This document shows positions 31,380 through 41,823 of a stretch of 64,000 nt of DNA, one piece after another; the first letter of the stretch is position 1, and every line of letters begins with the position of its first letter. A program made the position numbers and the translations under genes. The notes beneath the pieces are model-generated. The model was not told the origin of the DNA. It was given only the letters and a program-made list of their open reading frames with translations, and did not search any database. The stretch is from Euclidia mi (Eukaryota; Arthropoda; Insecta; Lepidoptera; Erebidae): contig OX123197.2 in NCBI GenBank assembly GCA_944739405.2, positions 53,544,047-53,608,046 of the forward strand. Direction: 5' to 3'.

Positions 31380-32931
31380 CTATAAAGCGTCCAAAAACAA
31401 AAATTCCTCCGCAACGTTGTCGACTGGTAGCGTGCCCAGAAGGCTGGCAGCATTGCCACGTTGTATGGCAATGCTTATTCTCTCTGCGAAATACAAACCA
31501 GCCTTCTGGTCACGGGAAGCATCAATCAGCCTTCTGGCGATTTCTTTATATAGAGCGTGTGCACTAGGTCCCCATGGCCCCAGCGTTTCGACCCCAAACG
31601 GCTCAAAAACGTAATTACCCGCTAAGTTTCCATATTTGCGCCATTTGAGGGCCTCCGCCGATGCAGCAGCAGCGCCCGCTGATCCAGTTGTTCTTTAAAG
31701 ATGTGATGGCGCAAGGGTATCGGCGCATGTCGCGTCCCACACCAAAGGCCTACCCATTTTCCAAGGTAATAACGTCATACCGTCTAGTCTCTTCCCATCG
31801 TCGCTTACCAAGCCATTAGGTTCAAGATGAGCTGGTACTCCGGCGGTGACAAGAGCTCGCCGGAGTATGTCATTAATATGGGCATATCGGGAAATACGCC
31901 CAGCACTCCCGCTGCACGATAGGCCATGGTGGCCAAGACTGTCGACGGCTTCACCGCAGTGACAGCGATGCGGAGAAACGCAAACAGCTCCCAAGCGCAA
32001 GCAAGAAGCGATGCGGAAAGTTGTATCGTCCAACATAGTTCCTATGTTGGACGATGGAAGTGCTTGAAGCCATAAACCCGATTCCCACTCTCCCACGGCC
32101 AACAAACGGGCGCGCTCTGCCACACTAGATGCAGTATTTAGAAGGTGATCTCTCATCTTGCTACAGAGCGGCCCGTCCCATTGTCTCTGAGAGAATAGAT
32201 ATCGGGGCAAATCAGAGCTCGGGCAAGCTATTTTCCAAGCGTTGATAGCATCAGGCTTGCACGGCACCTCAGAATTAACCAGTGTGGGTTCTAGAATTTT
32301 CCTGGTTAATTCCTGAGTGCCGTAAACCGAGGCCAAAAACACCGTTAGACTTACATCTGTAATTTTGCGTACGCCGAGGCCGCCCAAGCGAACTGGTAAA
32401 GTTGCTTGAAGCCACACTCGTTCGTTCATGTCAAGATTAAGAATTTTGCTCAAAGTGTGCCGAATAACATTATCTATGTTTTCCAAAAGGGATAAATGTT
32501 TCCAAAAAGGAGAGGCCCGCAAGTAATATGTAAATTTTGGAACGAAAAGACAGTGCCGAATAATCGTGAATGCCGAATGAATATTTATTTTGTATGGCCG
32601 ATCTGCAGTTTCACAGAAATTTTGTACTTTTTCATTCATAAAGGATTCAAAAGCGTCGTCGAAAATCGGAGACCCAAGGAGGCGGAAGGAACATTTATTG
32701 ATGATTTTAATATTTGGCGCCAAAGAATAGAATTTTGATAAAATCGAAAGGTTATCCAAATTGTCATTTATAAAAATTTCACATTTGTCTGAATTTAGTT
32801 CTAAACCAATTGCTTTAAATTTATTTTTAATTAGTTCTAAGTCTTGTAAAACTGTGTTAAGGTCTCCGCTCAGGGTTCCGTCGTCCAAATACCAAACGTT
32901 AAATTTTGAATTTATTTGTTTTATTATTGGG
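31380..32931 (-). pseudogene. Non-LTR element: RT palm, knuckle and C-terminal nuclease-like domain
   Basis: Continues the frame broken by the LINE: NVWYLDDGTLSGD holds the catalytic DD, then GLELNSDKCEIF and WLQATLPVRLGGLGVRKI. A CHCGEAVDSLGHHGLSC knuckle (C-x-C-x8-H-x4-C) follows, then LEPNGLVSDDGKRLDGMTL and PLVWDATCADTLAPSH. RLDG...WDATC has the spacing of a PD-(D/E)xK nuclease with PD changed to LD. An in-frame TAA at 31692-31694 precedes a further readable stretch with FEPFGVETLGPWGP and AIQRGNAASLLGTLP, ending at 31380. The nuclease assignment is inference. Confidence 0.75.
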
Positions 32932-32937
32932 TGAATA

Positions 32938-34916
32938 GCTCAGAGAAGAAGAAAGCGTGGTTAGATTGGTTGGCTGCCAGAGCAAATGAAAGAACGGGAA
33001 AGGCAACGAGTGATGACATAGATGAAGCAAGAAAGGAGTTTGTTAGGTCTAAAAGAATAGTGAAAGAAATGGTTAAAAGGAAAAAAGAGGAAAAGAAAGA
33101 CGAGTTTAATAGTAGATTATCTGATGACTTTCGGAGAAACATTAAGTTTTTCTGGAAGTCCGTTCGTGCAGTTCGAGGAAAAGCTCAATCCTCAGAATAC
33201 ACAGCAATCAGAGACAAGAATGGAAAGATACTGAATGGTGAATCGTGTGTGCTGAAGAGATGGAAAGAGTATTTTGAAGGATTATTTGAAAGAACGACGA
33301 CAGAGACATCAACAGGTGAAATGAATGGTAATGATAGCAATGATGAAAGCGATATTGGCGTGGATGAAATTTTGAAGGCACTGGCCAGTATGAAATTAGG
33401 TAAGGCTGCAGGGTATGACAGGATTACAGTCGAAATGCTGAAGGCTGGACAGGGCATCATAGTTAGTCAGCTGCAGCGTTTATTCAACTTGTGCTGGAGC
33501 ACCGGCCGAGTACCTGATGACTGGGCCACAGCAGTAGTTGTGCCTCTTTATAAAGGAAAAGGCTCGCAACAAGACTGCAAAAACTATAGAGGCATTAGCC
33601 TTCTCAGCATTGTTGGCAAATTGTATGCGAAGGTACTGATTGAAAGAGTTATGAAAGTAACCGACAAAAAAATATGGGATGTACAAGCGGGATTCCGAAA
33701 GGGTATGGGGTGTACGGATCAATACTTTTCCTTGCGATGCATAGCCGAGAAATTTTTGGCCAAAGATCGAAAGGTCTACTGCGCATTCGTGGATTTGGAA
33801 AAGGCTTACGATAAAGTGGTGAGGAATGAAATGTGGTCGGTACTGTCGATGTATGGGGTGAACAGCAGCCTAATTCGAGCTCTGAAATCCCTTTATGAGG
33901 ATTCTAGAGCTTGTGTGAGGATAAACGGGGCATACACTGACTGGTTTACCATCAACACACGTGTTAGACAGGGATGTGTAGCGTCACCGTGGCTGTTCAA
34001 CCTCTTCATGGACAGTTGTTTGCAAGACTTGAAACATAGTGATTGTGGATTAAAGATGAATGAGTTACTTGTCAAATGCCTCCTTTATGCTGATGATCAG
34101 GTTATACTTGCGTCTTCAGCGGAGGAGTTGCAGGAGATGGTAACAATCATGCATGGTGCGTTAGAGAGGAAAGGAATGAAAGTGAATGTAAGTAAAACGA
34201 AAGTTATGGTTTTTGAAAAGGAGAAATGCGTTACGGCTTGTAATGTTATGATCGATGGACAGCGAGGGGAGCAAGTGAATGAGTTTGTATATTTAGGTAC
34301 GCTGTTTACAAGAGATGGTAAGAATGTAGAAGATATTGAAAGAAGAGTTAATGCAGGTAATAGAGTAAATGGAGCTCTGAAGGCGTTTATGAATAGCCAA
34401 AACGTGTCCAAAAAGGCACGTTTGGCTGTGCATAGAGGGGTGTTAGTACCTACTCTTATGTATGGTAGTGATAGTTGGGTATGGCAGAAAAGTCATGAAA
34501 GTAGAATAAATGCTGTAGAAATGAGAGCACTGAGAATTATGTGTGGTGTCTCTCAGACTGACAGAGTAAAGAATTGTGTGATAAGAGAGTGTTGTGGGGT
34601 AAAAGAAGATGTAGTGACAAGCATCGAGAAAGGTATGCTAAGATGGTTTGGGCACGTGGAGAGGATGGATGACGAAAGACTGACCAAGCAGATATATAAG
34701 GCAAGTGTGGAAGGGACAGAACGAAGGGGAAGACCTAGGCGGACCTTCTCTGATCAGATTGGAGACATCCTAAAAACAGGACAGGTGAGAAGTACCCTGA
34801 ACAGAAGAGCATGCATGAGGAATCTGATGGGAGTGAATGAAGCAAGAGAGATATGTCTGGATCGTTGCAAATGGCGTTCCGTAGTCTCTGCCTACCCCTC
34901 CAGGAAACAGGCGTGA
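32938..34916 (+). CDS. LINE ORF2 C-terminal part: reverse transcriptase (5'-truncated)
   Basis: About 660 codons open from the truncation point to TGA at 34914-34916. The N-terminal helical region (AWLDWLAARANERTGKATSD) links the missing endonuclease to the RT. RT motifs: KLGKAAGYDRITVEML, YRGISLLSIVGKLYAKVL, CAFVDLEKAYDKV with the first Asp, RVRQGCVASPWLFNLFMD, LLYADDQVIL with the DD pair and GMKVNVSKTKVMVF. The C-terminal part has FVYLGTLFTRDG, VPTLMYGSDSWVW, MLRWFGHVERMDDERL and ERRGRPRRTF, as in RTE and related elements. The truncated copy lacks the endonuclease and cannot move by itself. Shorter frames on the opposite strand are shadows. RTE-like is my best reading; another related LINE clade is possible. 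Confidence 0.85.
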
Positions 34917-34937
34917 GTCTATGTATGTATGTATGTA
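32938..34937 (+). mobile_element. Young 5'-truncated RTE-like LINE
   Basis: TGAATA occurs on both sides (32932-32937 and 34938-34943), a 6-bp target duplication. Removing the insert and one copy restores the reading frame of the disrupted element (FSLVIHPIIKQINSKFNVWY). The LINE starts abruptly in mid-ORF2, has no stop until its natural end at 34916, and ends in ATGT repeats. The clean frame and duplication point to a recent insertion. The last ~50 bp match the SINE 1 tail. Confidence 0.9.
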
Positions 34938-34943
34938 TGAATA

Positions 34944-36169
34944 ACTAAACTAAAAATGACCGACCCGAGAGGGTCACCTTGTTGACAACCAACAGCAGAT
35001 TCCAAAACATTGTCTTTGCATATCAATTTAGATGGATGTCTATAGCACTGCCAAAGGAATTTAAAAATTTTGGGCGTTTCTAATTTAGCCTGTGTCAACA
35101 AGGTGTCCCTGTTCACTGAGTTGAAGGCATTCTTCAAATCAATCTTTAAAATGACCTCACCTTTACCGCAGCCAAGGTACGTGGACAGCGCATGTATGGC
35201 AGCCTCACAGCCTCCCTTTTTAACCAAAGCCAAGCTGGATTGGCTGAAATTTATCTGCCAAAATGGCACTATAGTATTTACAGCACAGTTTGGCTGCCAT
35301 ACGTCTGTATGTGTGTGTCGTGGGGTGTCCACGGCAATGGGCCGAATGCCACCATCTTTTTTGCGTAGGGCGCACAAGTTGGCCCCGTACAATAAGTCGG
35401 TGACATCTGTGGCCACATTGCCGGAGAGCATAAGGTTAATTAAAGCCGTCAGCGCCTTTAAAAGTGCATCACCAGCCTCTCCAGCACTTGCACTTGTGAG
35501 ATCCTTCAGATGCTGAGGTGTTAAGCCATCGAGGCCGCCAGCGGATCCACTTCGAAAGGAACGGCTTCAAATACGTCCTTGGCTGAAACAATCAGACTGT
35601 CAAAATCTTCGTCAGGCATGTTGGGAAAGGTGAGGTCATTAGCTGGCGCTGGGTGCTTACTCTTCAGACCTGCTAGGGTGTCTGCAGAGTAAGGCGCCAC
35701 CACATCGCTACTAAACAATAACCTAGACGCCCCTTGAATGTCACCTTCCCTCAATTTGGACTCTACACATTGGTAAATTGTTTTCTTAAATCTATTTACA
35801 GAAAATTTAAGGTCAAAATTGTTATCAGAATTGTTACAAAGATCTTTAAGTTGGGCTGTCAAAGATTTTGATGATGTCCGGTTGCTTTGAATGTGTAGAA
35901 TCCTATAAGGGAAAGTGAGTAACTGTTCCCAAGCTGTTTTGGAGTTCTCACGCACAACGAGATCAATACAGTGAGCTAAATTATGAGCTACTAATGGTCT
36001 CGCTCCGCGTGGAACTCGCTTCAGAACCGGAATTGATTTTTTTAAACCACCTAAGTACTGCCAAAAAGGAATTTGGGAAGAAATAGAATGTGAAATGGAA
36101 CTGGGGCCCGGAAGCACATTTTGGTTTTTATGTACTTCGCCAAAATGTACTTTCAAGCCCCGCTCACCT
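34944..36169 (-). pseudogene. Non-LTR element: upstream domain and RT fingers
   Basis: The part up to the LINE insertion. RGLKVHFGEVHK ends the N-terminal finger, then ARPLVAHNLAHCIDLVVREN, AWEQLLTFPYRIL, REGDIQGASRLLFSSDVVAP and LAGLKSKHPA, a conserved block before the RT. Near 35545 the frame shifts: the open frame ends as VDPLAASMA, while another frame reads GSAGGLDGLTPQHLKDL and continues through LCALRKKDGGIRPIAV, ALVKKGGCEAAIHAL, EVILKIDLKNAFNSVNRDTL (first catalytic Asp) and GCQQGDPLGSVIFSL, where the LINE cuts it. Confidence 0.75.
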
Positions 36170-36173
36170 TTAA

Positions 36174-36531
36174 GAGCGTTTACACCTTACGGCTTTTCAT
36201 ACAAACTTTCAAGTCCTTATTTTTCGTAATGAATGAACCGATTTTATTGAAACTTCATACATATAAGCAGGATACATAGGTCTAAAAAGTTAGTTAAAAA
36301 TATTTTCGAAAAAATGTGTAACAGCTAAATTAGGTCGATTTTAAATTTTCCATAGAAACAGATATTTCCAATTATCTTTTTTAAAATAAGATATTTCCAA
36401 AATATTTTCAACTAACTTTTTAGACCTATGTATCCTGCTTATGTGTATGAAGTTTCATTAAAATCGGTTCATTCATTTCGAAAAATAAGGACTTGAAAGT
36501 TTGTATGAAAAGCCGTAAGGTGTAAACGCTC
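36174..36531. mobile_element. TTAA-flanked foldback element with ~130-bp inverted repeats
   Basis: GAGCGTTTACACCTTACGGC... at the left is mirrored at the right (...GCCGTAAGGTGTAAACGCTC). The arms, about 130 bp each (36174-36310 and 36400-36531), share TCATACAAACTTTCAAGTCC and ATGTATCCTGCTTAT. TTAA lies on both sides (36170-36173 and 36532-36535). TTAA is the piggyBac target and is also used by Sola3. No coding capacity. It interrupts the non-LTR element between its finger and the rest of the frame. Confidence 0.9.
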
Positions 36532-36535
36532 TTAA

Positions 36536-36647
36536 AAAAACGAGCTTGAGATCATGCAGGGCAGCGCACTAGGTTAATCAGCGACGATGTGGTAGATTGA
36601 CTAGCACTCAACTCCGCATCACTTATATCCTCACCTGTTGCTGGCAT
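36536..36647 (-). pseudogene. Non-LTR element: start of frame and zinc-finger Cys part
   Basis: ATG at 36645-36647 starts MPATGEDISDAELSASQSTT, followed by NLVRCPA and a TGA. With one TTAA kept, the next frame over reads LPCMISSSFFKGERGLKVH into the part beyond the foldback, so a small frame slip lies between CPA and SSSFF. The pattern C-P-x-x...F...GLKVH-x4-H fits a C2H2 finger at the N-terminus, as in R2-type elements. Confidence 0.6.
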
Positions 36648-36721
36648 AAATATTATATATTTGTAACTTTAATCTTAAAATTATACAAAATGTTATTATT
36701 TACAATTTTACACATGACGTT

Positions 36722-36760
36722 GGTGACAGGACGTCGCCTAGGTGCCGGCGTCCCGTCACC
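36722..36760 (-). repeat. GC-rich hairpin in the leader of the non-LTR element
   Basis: GGTGACAGGACGTCGCC and GGCGTCCCGTCACC pair over about 16 positions with one mismatch and one wobble, around TAGGTGCC. It sits about 75 nt upstream of the ATG in otherwise AT-rich DNA, so it may mark the 5' end of that element. Confidence 0.65.
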
Positions 36761-37478
36761 GCTGTCTATTAAGCGAAACTTACTTTGTTTACTAAATAAA
36801 ATTGTCTATTATAAGAAGATAAAAAAGATACAAAATCACCAAACAAAAACACCAGCACAAGCTTTCACATATATCGCAATAATCTATAACTTCATCCACT
36901 TAGTATTTTATAACTGGTTAATTTTTCAATATTATATATTGGCAGTTCCTGCTATTTTTCACAGATTTCTGCAGCTCTGAACATAATTAAAAACTGCTTG
37001 CCATTTTGGTTTACGTTGAAGACTTCTTTGATGATTGTTCTATTTTTTTATGGAGATTATTGCAAGAATTGGAATATATAAAACTGTGTATTTATTATAT
37101 ACAGTAATACACATATTTAGGCCCATATTTGGCTGTTTTATGCTATTGTATGTATTTTAAAACTGAATTTAAAAATTAATTAATTAATTAAATTTAATTA
37201 ATTAATTAAATTTAATTAATTAATTAATTTATTTATTTTTTGTATTAATTATTATTTAATTTATTTTATTTATTTATCAGATTCTTTTTTTAACAGATTT
37301 TTTTTATTTTTCATTTTTTTATTTTTAGTTATACTAACCAAATAATAGTAACTTAATACTAACAATGGTGATACCTTAATTAGGGTATACAATGTAGAAC
37401 TTATAATACTAACCTATTCTTTCATACTATTCCATACATTCATCATCAGCATACCAACATCATACTCACCTAAACATG
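36761..37478. other. AT-rich 3' region of the Gypsy element with TTAATTAA repeats
   Basis: Between the non-LTR element and the end of the integrase. At about 37165-37235, AATTAATTAATTAAATTT repeats form a low-complexity block followed by T-rich sequence. A 127-codon plus frame (36597-36980) covers parts of several elements and has no domain. Confidence 0.5.
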
Positions 37479-38560
37479 TTATCCCCCTGGCCACCTCTTC
37501 ATTTGATCAGCTGAGCTAGAGGTGCGATTCGGACCTTCAGTTGAACTGTCCGCCTTCTCCACATCATAGCGATCATTCAAACAAATTTTTGTAACTCTAT
37601 AAGGCCCTAAATATTTGGGTTTCAAATTGAGTCCTGATCCAAACTGAGTCCTCTTTATAGCCGCCAAGTCCCCTATTTCATACTTTGGCTTTCTTTTCTT
37701 TTTCTATTAAAATATCTTCTGTTTTCTTCCTGTATAGCCAATATTTGTTCTTTCGCCTTTAAACGGAACTCTACTCTCTTCGAACTGTCTGGCGGTTTCT
37801 TCTCGCAGTAATGCCAAAATTTCAACATCCTCTTTGCATCTCATCTTGGTACCAATTAACAAGTCATAGGGCGTAGTATCAATACTCCTTTGGTAAGTAC
37901 TATTCAAAGCTCTTTGTACTCTACTAACCTGTTTATCACCACACTCCTGTATCTTCTATGCAAAGCTTAGTCATTAAGGGAATAGTTATCCCATGGACTC
38001 TCTCGACTTGTCCATTCCTTCTAGGAATGCCTGTGGTAATGGTAACATGTTGAATACCTTCCTCCTACAGTAGTCTTGGAATTCATTGCTTGTGAATGCA
38101 GTCCCTCTATCGGTGACAATACTCCTTGGATTTCCAAATGTTTGCTGATTTACTCTTAACTTGTTCAGTGTCTCGGCACTTGATGTACTCTTTGTAGGGA
38201 ATAACCACACAAACTTGGTAAAAGCTTCAATCATAGTAAAAATATAGTTGTATAACTTCTTGGTTTCAGTCAATGGACCCACATGATCCAAGTGCAATGT
38301 ATCTAGAGGGATACTTTCCTTTTCTATAGGATTCAAAAATCCCTCCTGCTTTCCTGCCTTATTAGTAGCCAGTAAACATGGTATGCAAGCAACCACAAAA
38401 TCATCTAACTTTTTATCCAAATCTTTTATATAATAATCTTGACAAATTAATTTCTTCATTTTGTTTCTAGAGAAATGACCTTTCCCATGAATTCTTGTTA
38501 TAATGTCTTTCTCCATAGCTTTGGGAACAACAAGCAATTTTTTTTATCCTTTATTTAATA
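37479..38560 (-). pseudogene. Gypsy integrase (broken)
   Basis: Zinc-binding HHCC domain: RIHGKGHFSRNKM with the His pair and VVACIPCLLA with the Cys pair. Catalytic core: TLHLDHVGPL (first Asp) and IVTDRGTAFTSNEF (second Asp). Near 38050 the frame shifts: the open frame ends in RRKVFNMLPLPQ, while the adjacent frame reads TTGIPRRNGQVERVHG, which contains the catalytic Glu. The C-terminal part resumes as RSIDTTPYDLLIGTKMR and ends with PKYLGPYRVTKI and NDRYDVEK, a GPY/F-type module. The enzyme would insert element DNA into chromosomes; here it is inactive. Confidence 0.9.
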
Positions 38561-38650
38561 TGTCTCCATCAATAAGGTAATCTTAAAAAGACTTCTCCTT
38601 AAGTATCTCTTTAATTGCCTTGAGACCATCATCACAATCCTGAGCTTGCC

Positions 38651-39800
38651 TCATCTGTTCATGCATATGGTAGTTATTGTAGCTACATATGGATTCCGGC
38701 TGAGGGCATCAGCATGTCTCAACTTTGCACCAGCTCTATGCTCAACCTCGAAGTCATAATCATTCAACATAAGCACCCACCTTGCTACTTTTGGTGTCAG
38801 GTCTTTCTTCAGTAGAGTTTGCTGAAAAGCTTTAGGCTGGCCGCATACATACGTTTTCCGCATTCGATTTCCGAATTCGTTTTCCGTATTCGGACATCTG
38901 AATGCATGGAATCAGTAGAAAATACATTAACTGACGCACACATTCCCTTTTTTTTCGAACGGAATAAATTCTGTACATACGTTTTGTGTGCAAGCCGGCG
39001 CGTTCGGAGAAACCTACTCGAAAAACCCTAATGACGTCATGCGGAACGCAGCGCTTGTATACATTTTGTTCGTGCCGGCGCACACGTTCGGAAATTTCTA
39101 TTCAGTTTCGCGCCCGCGCCACGCGCATCGGACGTATTCTCTGTATTGGTTTCGCATAAATTCGCAACACGAATGTGTGAGGCAGAAACATTGATATTGG
39201 CGGTGTGCTCGTAACTTAGCTCTCTTCAAATAATACGGACTTTCATAGATTCTTCGATTATTTAGTGGATGTATCCAATACCGACGACGCTTCTTTTGCT
39301 TATTTACTAGTAACAGAAATGCAATTGCTAATAAATCGTCGTCCTACATCGTCGTGCGTTCGCCACGCTATCACTATCTGTACTGTATTGACGTGGATAC
39401 ATACCGAATGAAGAAAAACGAACGTTTGCGCTAGTCTAACGGAATTCCAATTCGAAATTACGCATTCCGAAAACGAATACGGTAAACGTATGTATGCGGC
39501 CAGCCTTACAATCAGTAACTAATTTGAAATGGTGGCCATACAAATAATGACAAAACTTTTTAATACCTTCAATTATAGCCAAAGCCTCCAATTCGTAACT
39601 TGAATATCGTCGTTGCACCTCAGTAGTCCTATGACTCATATAATGAACGGGATGAAGTCCACTATCAGGGTGATACTGCATTAAAACAGCAGCTATGTCT
39701 ATACTTGAAGCATCTGTGTATAATTCACTTATTAAATTAGGATCAAATATTTTGAGCACTGGGGCAGATGCTAACCTATTCTTTAATGTAGAGAAAGCCT
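38651..39800 (-). pseudogene. Gypsy RNase H, split by a 671-bp insertion
   Basis: The N-terminal half at 39506-39800 has KIFDPNLISELYTDASSIDI (first Asp of RNase H), HYMSHRTTEVQRRYSSYELE (catalytic Glu) and HHFKLVTDC (Asp). The C-terminal half resumes at 38834 with KAFQQTLLKKDLTPKVARWV, DYDFEVEHRAGAKLRHADAL and SRNP, the classic end of this domain. The insert and its TTA duplication lie exactly after VTDC. RNase H removes the RNA strand during reverse transcription. Confidence 0.9.
38835..39505. mobile_element. TTA-flanked inverted-repeat element (Harbinger-type MITE)
   Basis: GGCTGGCCGCATACATACGT starts the element and its exact inverse ends it (22 bp perfect, about 45 bp imperfect). TTA lies on both sides (38832-38834 and 39506-39508). 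Three-base TWA targets are typical of PIF/Harbinger. CpG content is higher than in the surroundings. Overlapping frames of 60-83 codons show no transposase, so it is non-autonomous. Confidence 0.85.
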
Positions 39801-39804
39801 CTTG

Positions 39805-40653
39805 CTACTCTTTACTAAACAAAAAGTCCACATTTTCTTTCATCAAATCATTAAGTGGACTTGCTATAACAGAGTAATGCTCTATGTACTTCCTAAAGTA
39901 AGAAGTTAATCCAAGAAAACTTCTCAATTGCTTACTTGTTTTAGGTTCCGGAAATTTAATAACTGCATCCGTCTTTTTTGGTGTCGGTTGTACTTCACCA
40001 TCCTTGATGATATGACCCAAGTACTCAATCTCAGTCTGTATGAGCTTAGCCTTCTTCCAATTGATTCTAAGCCCATACTGTTCAGCTATTTCCAAACCCT
40101 GCTTCAGCCTCTGCAAAGCCTGGATTTCACTGTCTACTGGAATAATAATATCATCAATAAAAATCATCATAGTTTTCTGGGCTAGTAGATCTCTGAAAAT
40201 TGTGGAGACAAATCTCATAAAGTACTTAGGACTAACCGAGAGCCCAAAAGGTGCTCGTAGAAATTCTCACTGACCATGGTGGGTGACAAATGAAGTATAC
40301 CCGAAAGAATCCTCGCTGACCCTCAAATGGAAAAAAACATTTTTGAGGTCAAGAACGCTGAATACCTTAGCCTGTGATAATTTATCGATCAAGTCATCGA
40401 TAACCGGAAGAGGATATTCATCCTTGACCATTTTAACATTAAGCTGCCTATAGTCCACACACACACGGGTTTTGCCATCTTTCTTCTTCACTAGTACCAA
40501 TGGGCTAGAGTATTCAGAAAAACTTACCCTTATGATATTATCTTTTAACCATTCGTCTATTTGTTTTTCTACAATACCCTGCTCCACAATTGATAATCTT
40601 CTAGGCCGCTGCGCCACTGGCATATCGTCTTTCAATACAATCTTTAATTCCAC
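39805..40653 (-). pseudogene. Gypsy reverse transcriptase (stop codons)
   Basis: Motifs in order: PRRLSIVEQGIVEKQIDEWL, SSPLVLVKKKDGKTRVCVDY, LPVIDDLIDKL, FSVLDLKNVFFHLRV (first Asp), APFGLSVSP, MMIFIDDIIIP (catalytic DD) and EYLGHIIKDG, then SKQLRSFLGLTSYFRKYIEH. A TGA at about 40264-40266 replaces the usual Tyr in GQYEFLRAPFGL, and a TAG follows FSKE at the right border. Apart from these stops the frame is continuous with protease and RNase H. Confidence 0.92.
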
Positions 40654-40668
40654 AGGTGCTTCCTTAAC

Positions 40669-41280
40669 TTAAACAGGATTATAAGCTTCTATGCATCGGT
40701 ACGCTTCCCGCTTCACTAGTGGGTCATGGACATGTTCGAGCAATGTTTCAAATTCGCCTGAAATGCAATTTATGTTAGCTAACCACTCAACCTCATACCT
40801 AAAGATAGACACACTTCCTTCATTCATCAACACTGTCACACTCTTCAAAAACTCATGACCTATAATTATATCATAAGGCATACAGTCTCTAGGAATAATA
40901 TGAAATGTAACATCACTGTAACACTGTCCATCTATTATAATCTTCGTCGTTATCTTTCCCAGTGATTGCACGTGTGAACGACCTAGACCTATCAAGGTAA
41001 GACCGCCAACATTGCATTCTACGTTGAATAATTTAGTGCAAAGTTCCTCTGAGATTAGATTTACGTCACTACCGGAGTCTATCAACGCACGGGAATAGTA
41101 ATTCTCCGCCACTAACACGGTTTTCACTGGTTTACCGAAAGTAACGCTTTGAAAGTATTTGTTTACATTTTGATGATTTGACACTACTGACAGTGACGTC
41201 CCGATGACGTTTCCGCAACTGTCATTGCCAGTACAGCCGCACTGATTGGTTGCCGGCGCCATCTTGGTAGTTCCGAACAT
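40669..41280 (-). pseudogene. Gypsy aspartic protease region
   Basis: About 200 codons open. RALIDSGSDVNLISEELC contains the D-S-G triad of a retropepsin and MPYDIIIGHEFLKSV the second conserved block (I-G-x-E/D). It would cut the Gag-Pol precursor. It is in the same frame as the RT that follows, separated by one stop. Confidence 0.88.
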
Positions 41281-41668
41281 GGCCGACCGCTGCTTTATCG
41301 ACGCTGGCGCATCACGAGTGCCAAAAGCACGAACTTGCGTCTGATAAGATGCCTGCTTTACCGACTTGGAGCTGCCGCCAATCAGAGGGCATTTTGTCCC
41401 AATATGGCCGTACTCATTGCACCGGAAACACTTGATGCCGTTTGCACATTGTGAAGATATATGGCTGGTTTCTCCACAATTGTAGCAACGACGTTTGGAT
41501 GTGCCCGACGATGCTTCTCCGCTTTTTACAGGTTCTTAAGCTCTTTTAAGCTTCACCGTTAAATTGTGAAATGCTTCCATCGAAGCTGTTCAACATGGCC
41601 GCCGCTGACGCCGCCGCCGAACTCGTGCTAGCCTCATCTTTTTTAGCGCTGCTGCCGTCTTCTGCCAT
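41281..41668 (-). pseudogene. Gypsy gag remnant: N-terminus and two zinc knuckles
   Basis: From an ATG at 41668: MAEDGSSAKKDEASTSSAAA, then SFDGSISQFNG and a stop. Soon after come RCYNCGETSHISSQC and CFRCNEYGHIGTKC, two CCHC nucleic-acid-binding knuckles, and a basic linker to the protease. The capsid part expected between the N-terminus and the knuckles is absent, so most of gag has been deleted. The copy could move only with capsid from another element. Confidence 0.8.
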
Positions 41669-41823
41669 CGTCGATCGCAATGATCTACGAATTGCGTCGT
41701 TACTTCTTTATCGTCTTTATTACGTCGTGCCGTCTTGCAGTAGGTTGGTCACGCCGCCGCTCGCCGGTGAGTCTCGTCGTAACCGTATTTCTGTAGATAC
41801 TGTTGATACTCTGAGGATAGTAT

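Larger units (their letters stand above)
31380..36647 (-). mobile_element. Zinc-finger non-LTR retrotransposon with YLDD reverse transcriptase, inside Gypsy
   Basis: Coding runs on the minus strand from an ATG at 36647 to a TAG at 31380, interrupted by a TTAA foldback (36174-36531) and an RTE-like LINE (32938-34937). Without those inserts it is about 2.9 kb, one frame of about 960 codons with a few lesions. Order: Cys/His finger, conserved upstream region, RT with KIDLKNAFNSVN, GCQQGDPLGSVIFSL and VWYLDDG, then CHCG...HHGLSC and a C-terminal domain. N-terminal finger, RT, Cys-His knuckle and a terminal nuclease-like domain is the layout of R2/NeSL-type elements with a restriction-like endonuclease. 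I cannot place it in a named clade. Confidence 0.75.

Noticed and set aside
36597..36980. 127-codon plus-strand open frame
   Set aside because: It spans the leader of the minus-strand non-LTR element and AT-rich Gypsy DNA. No motif.
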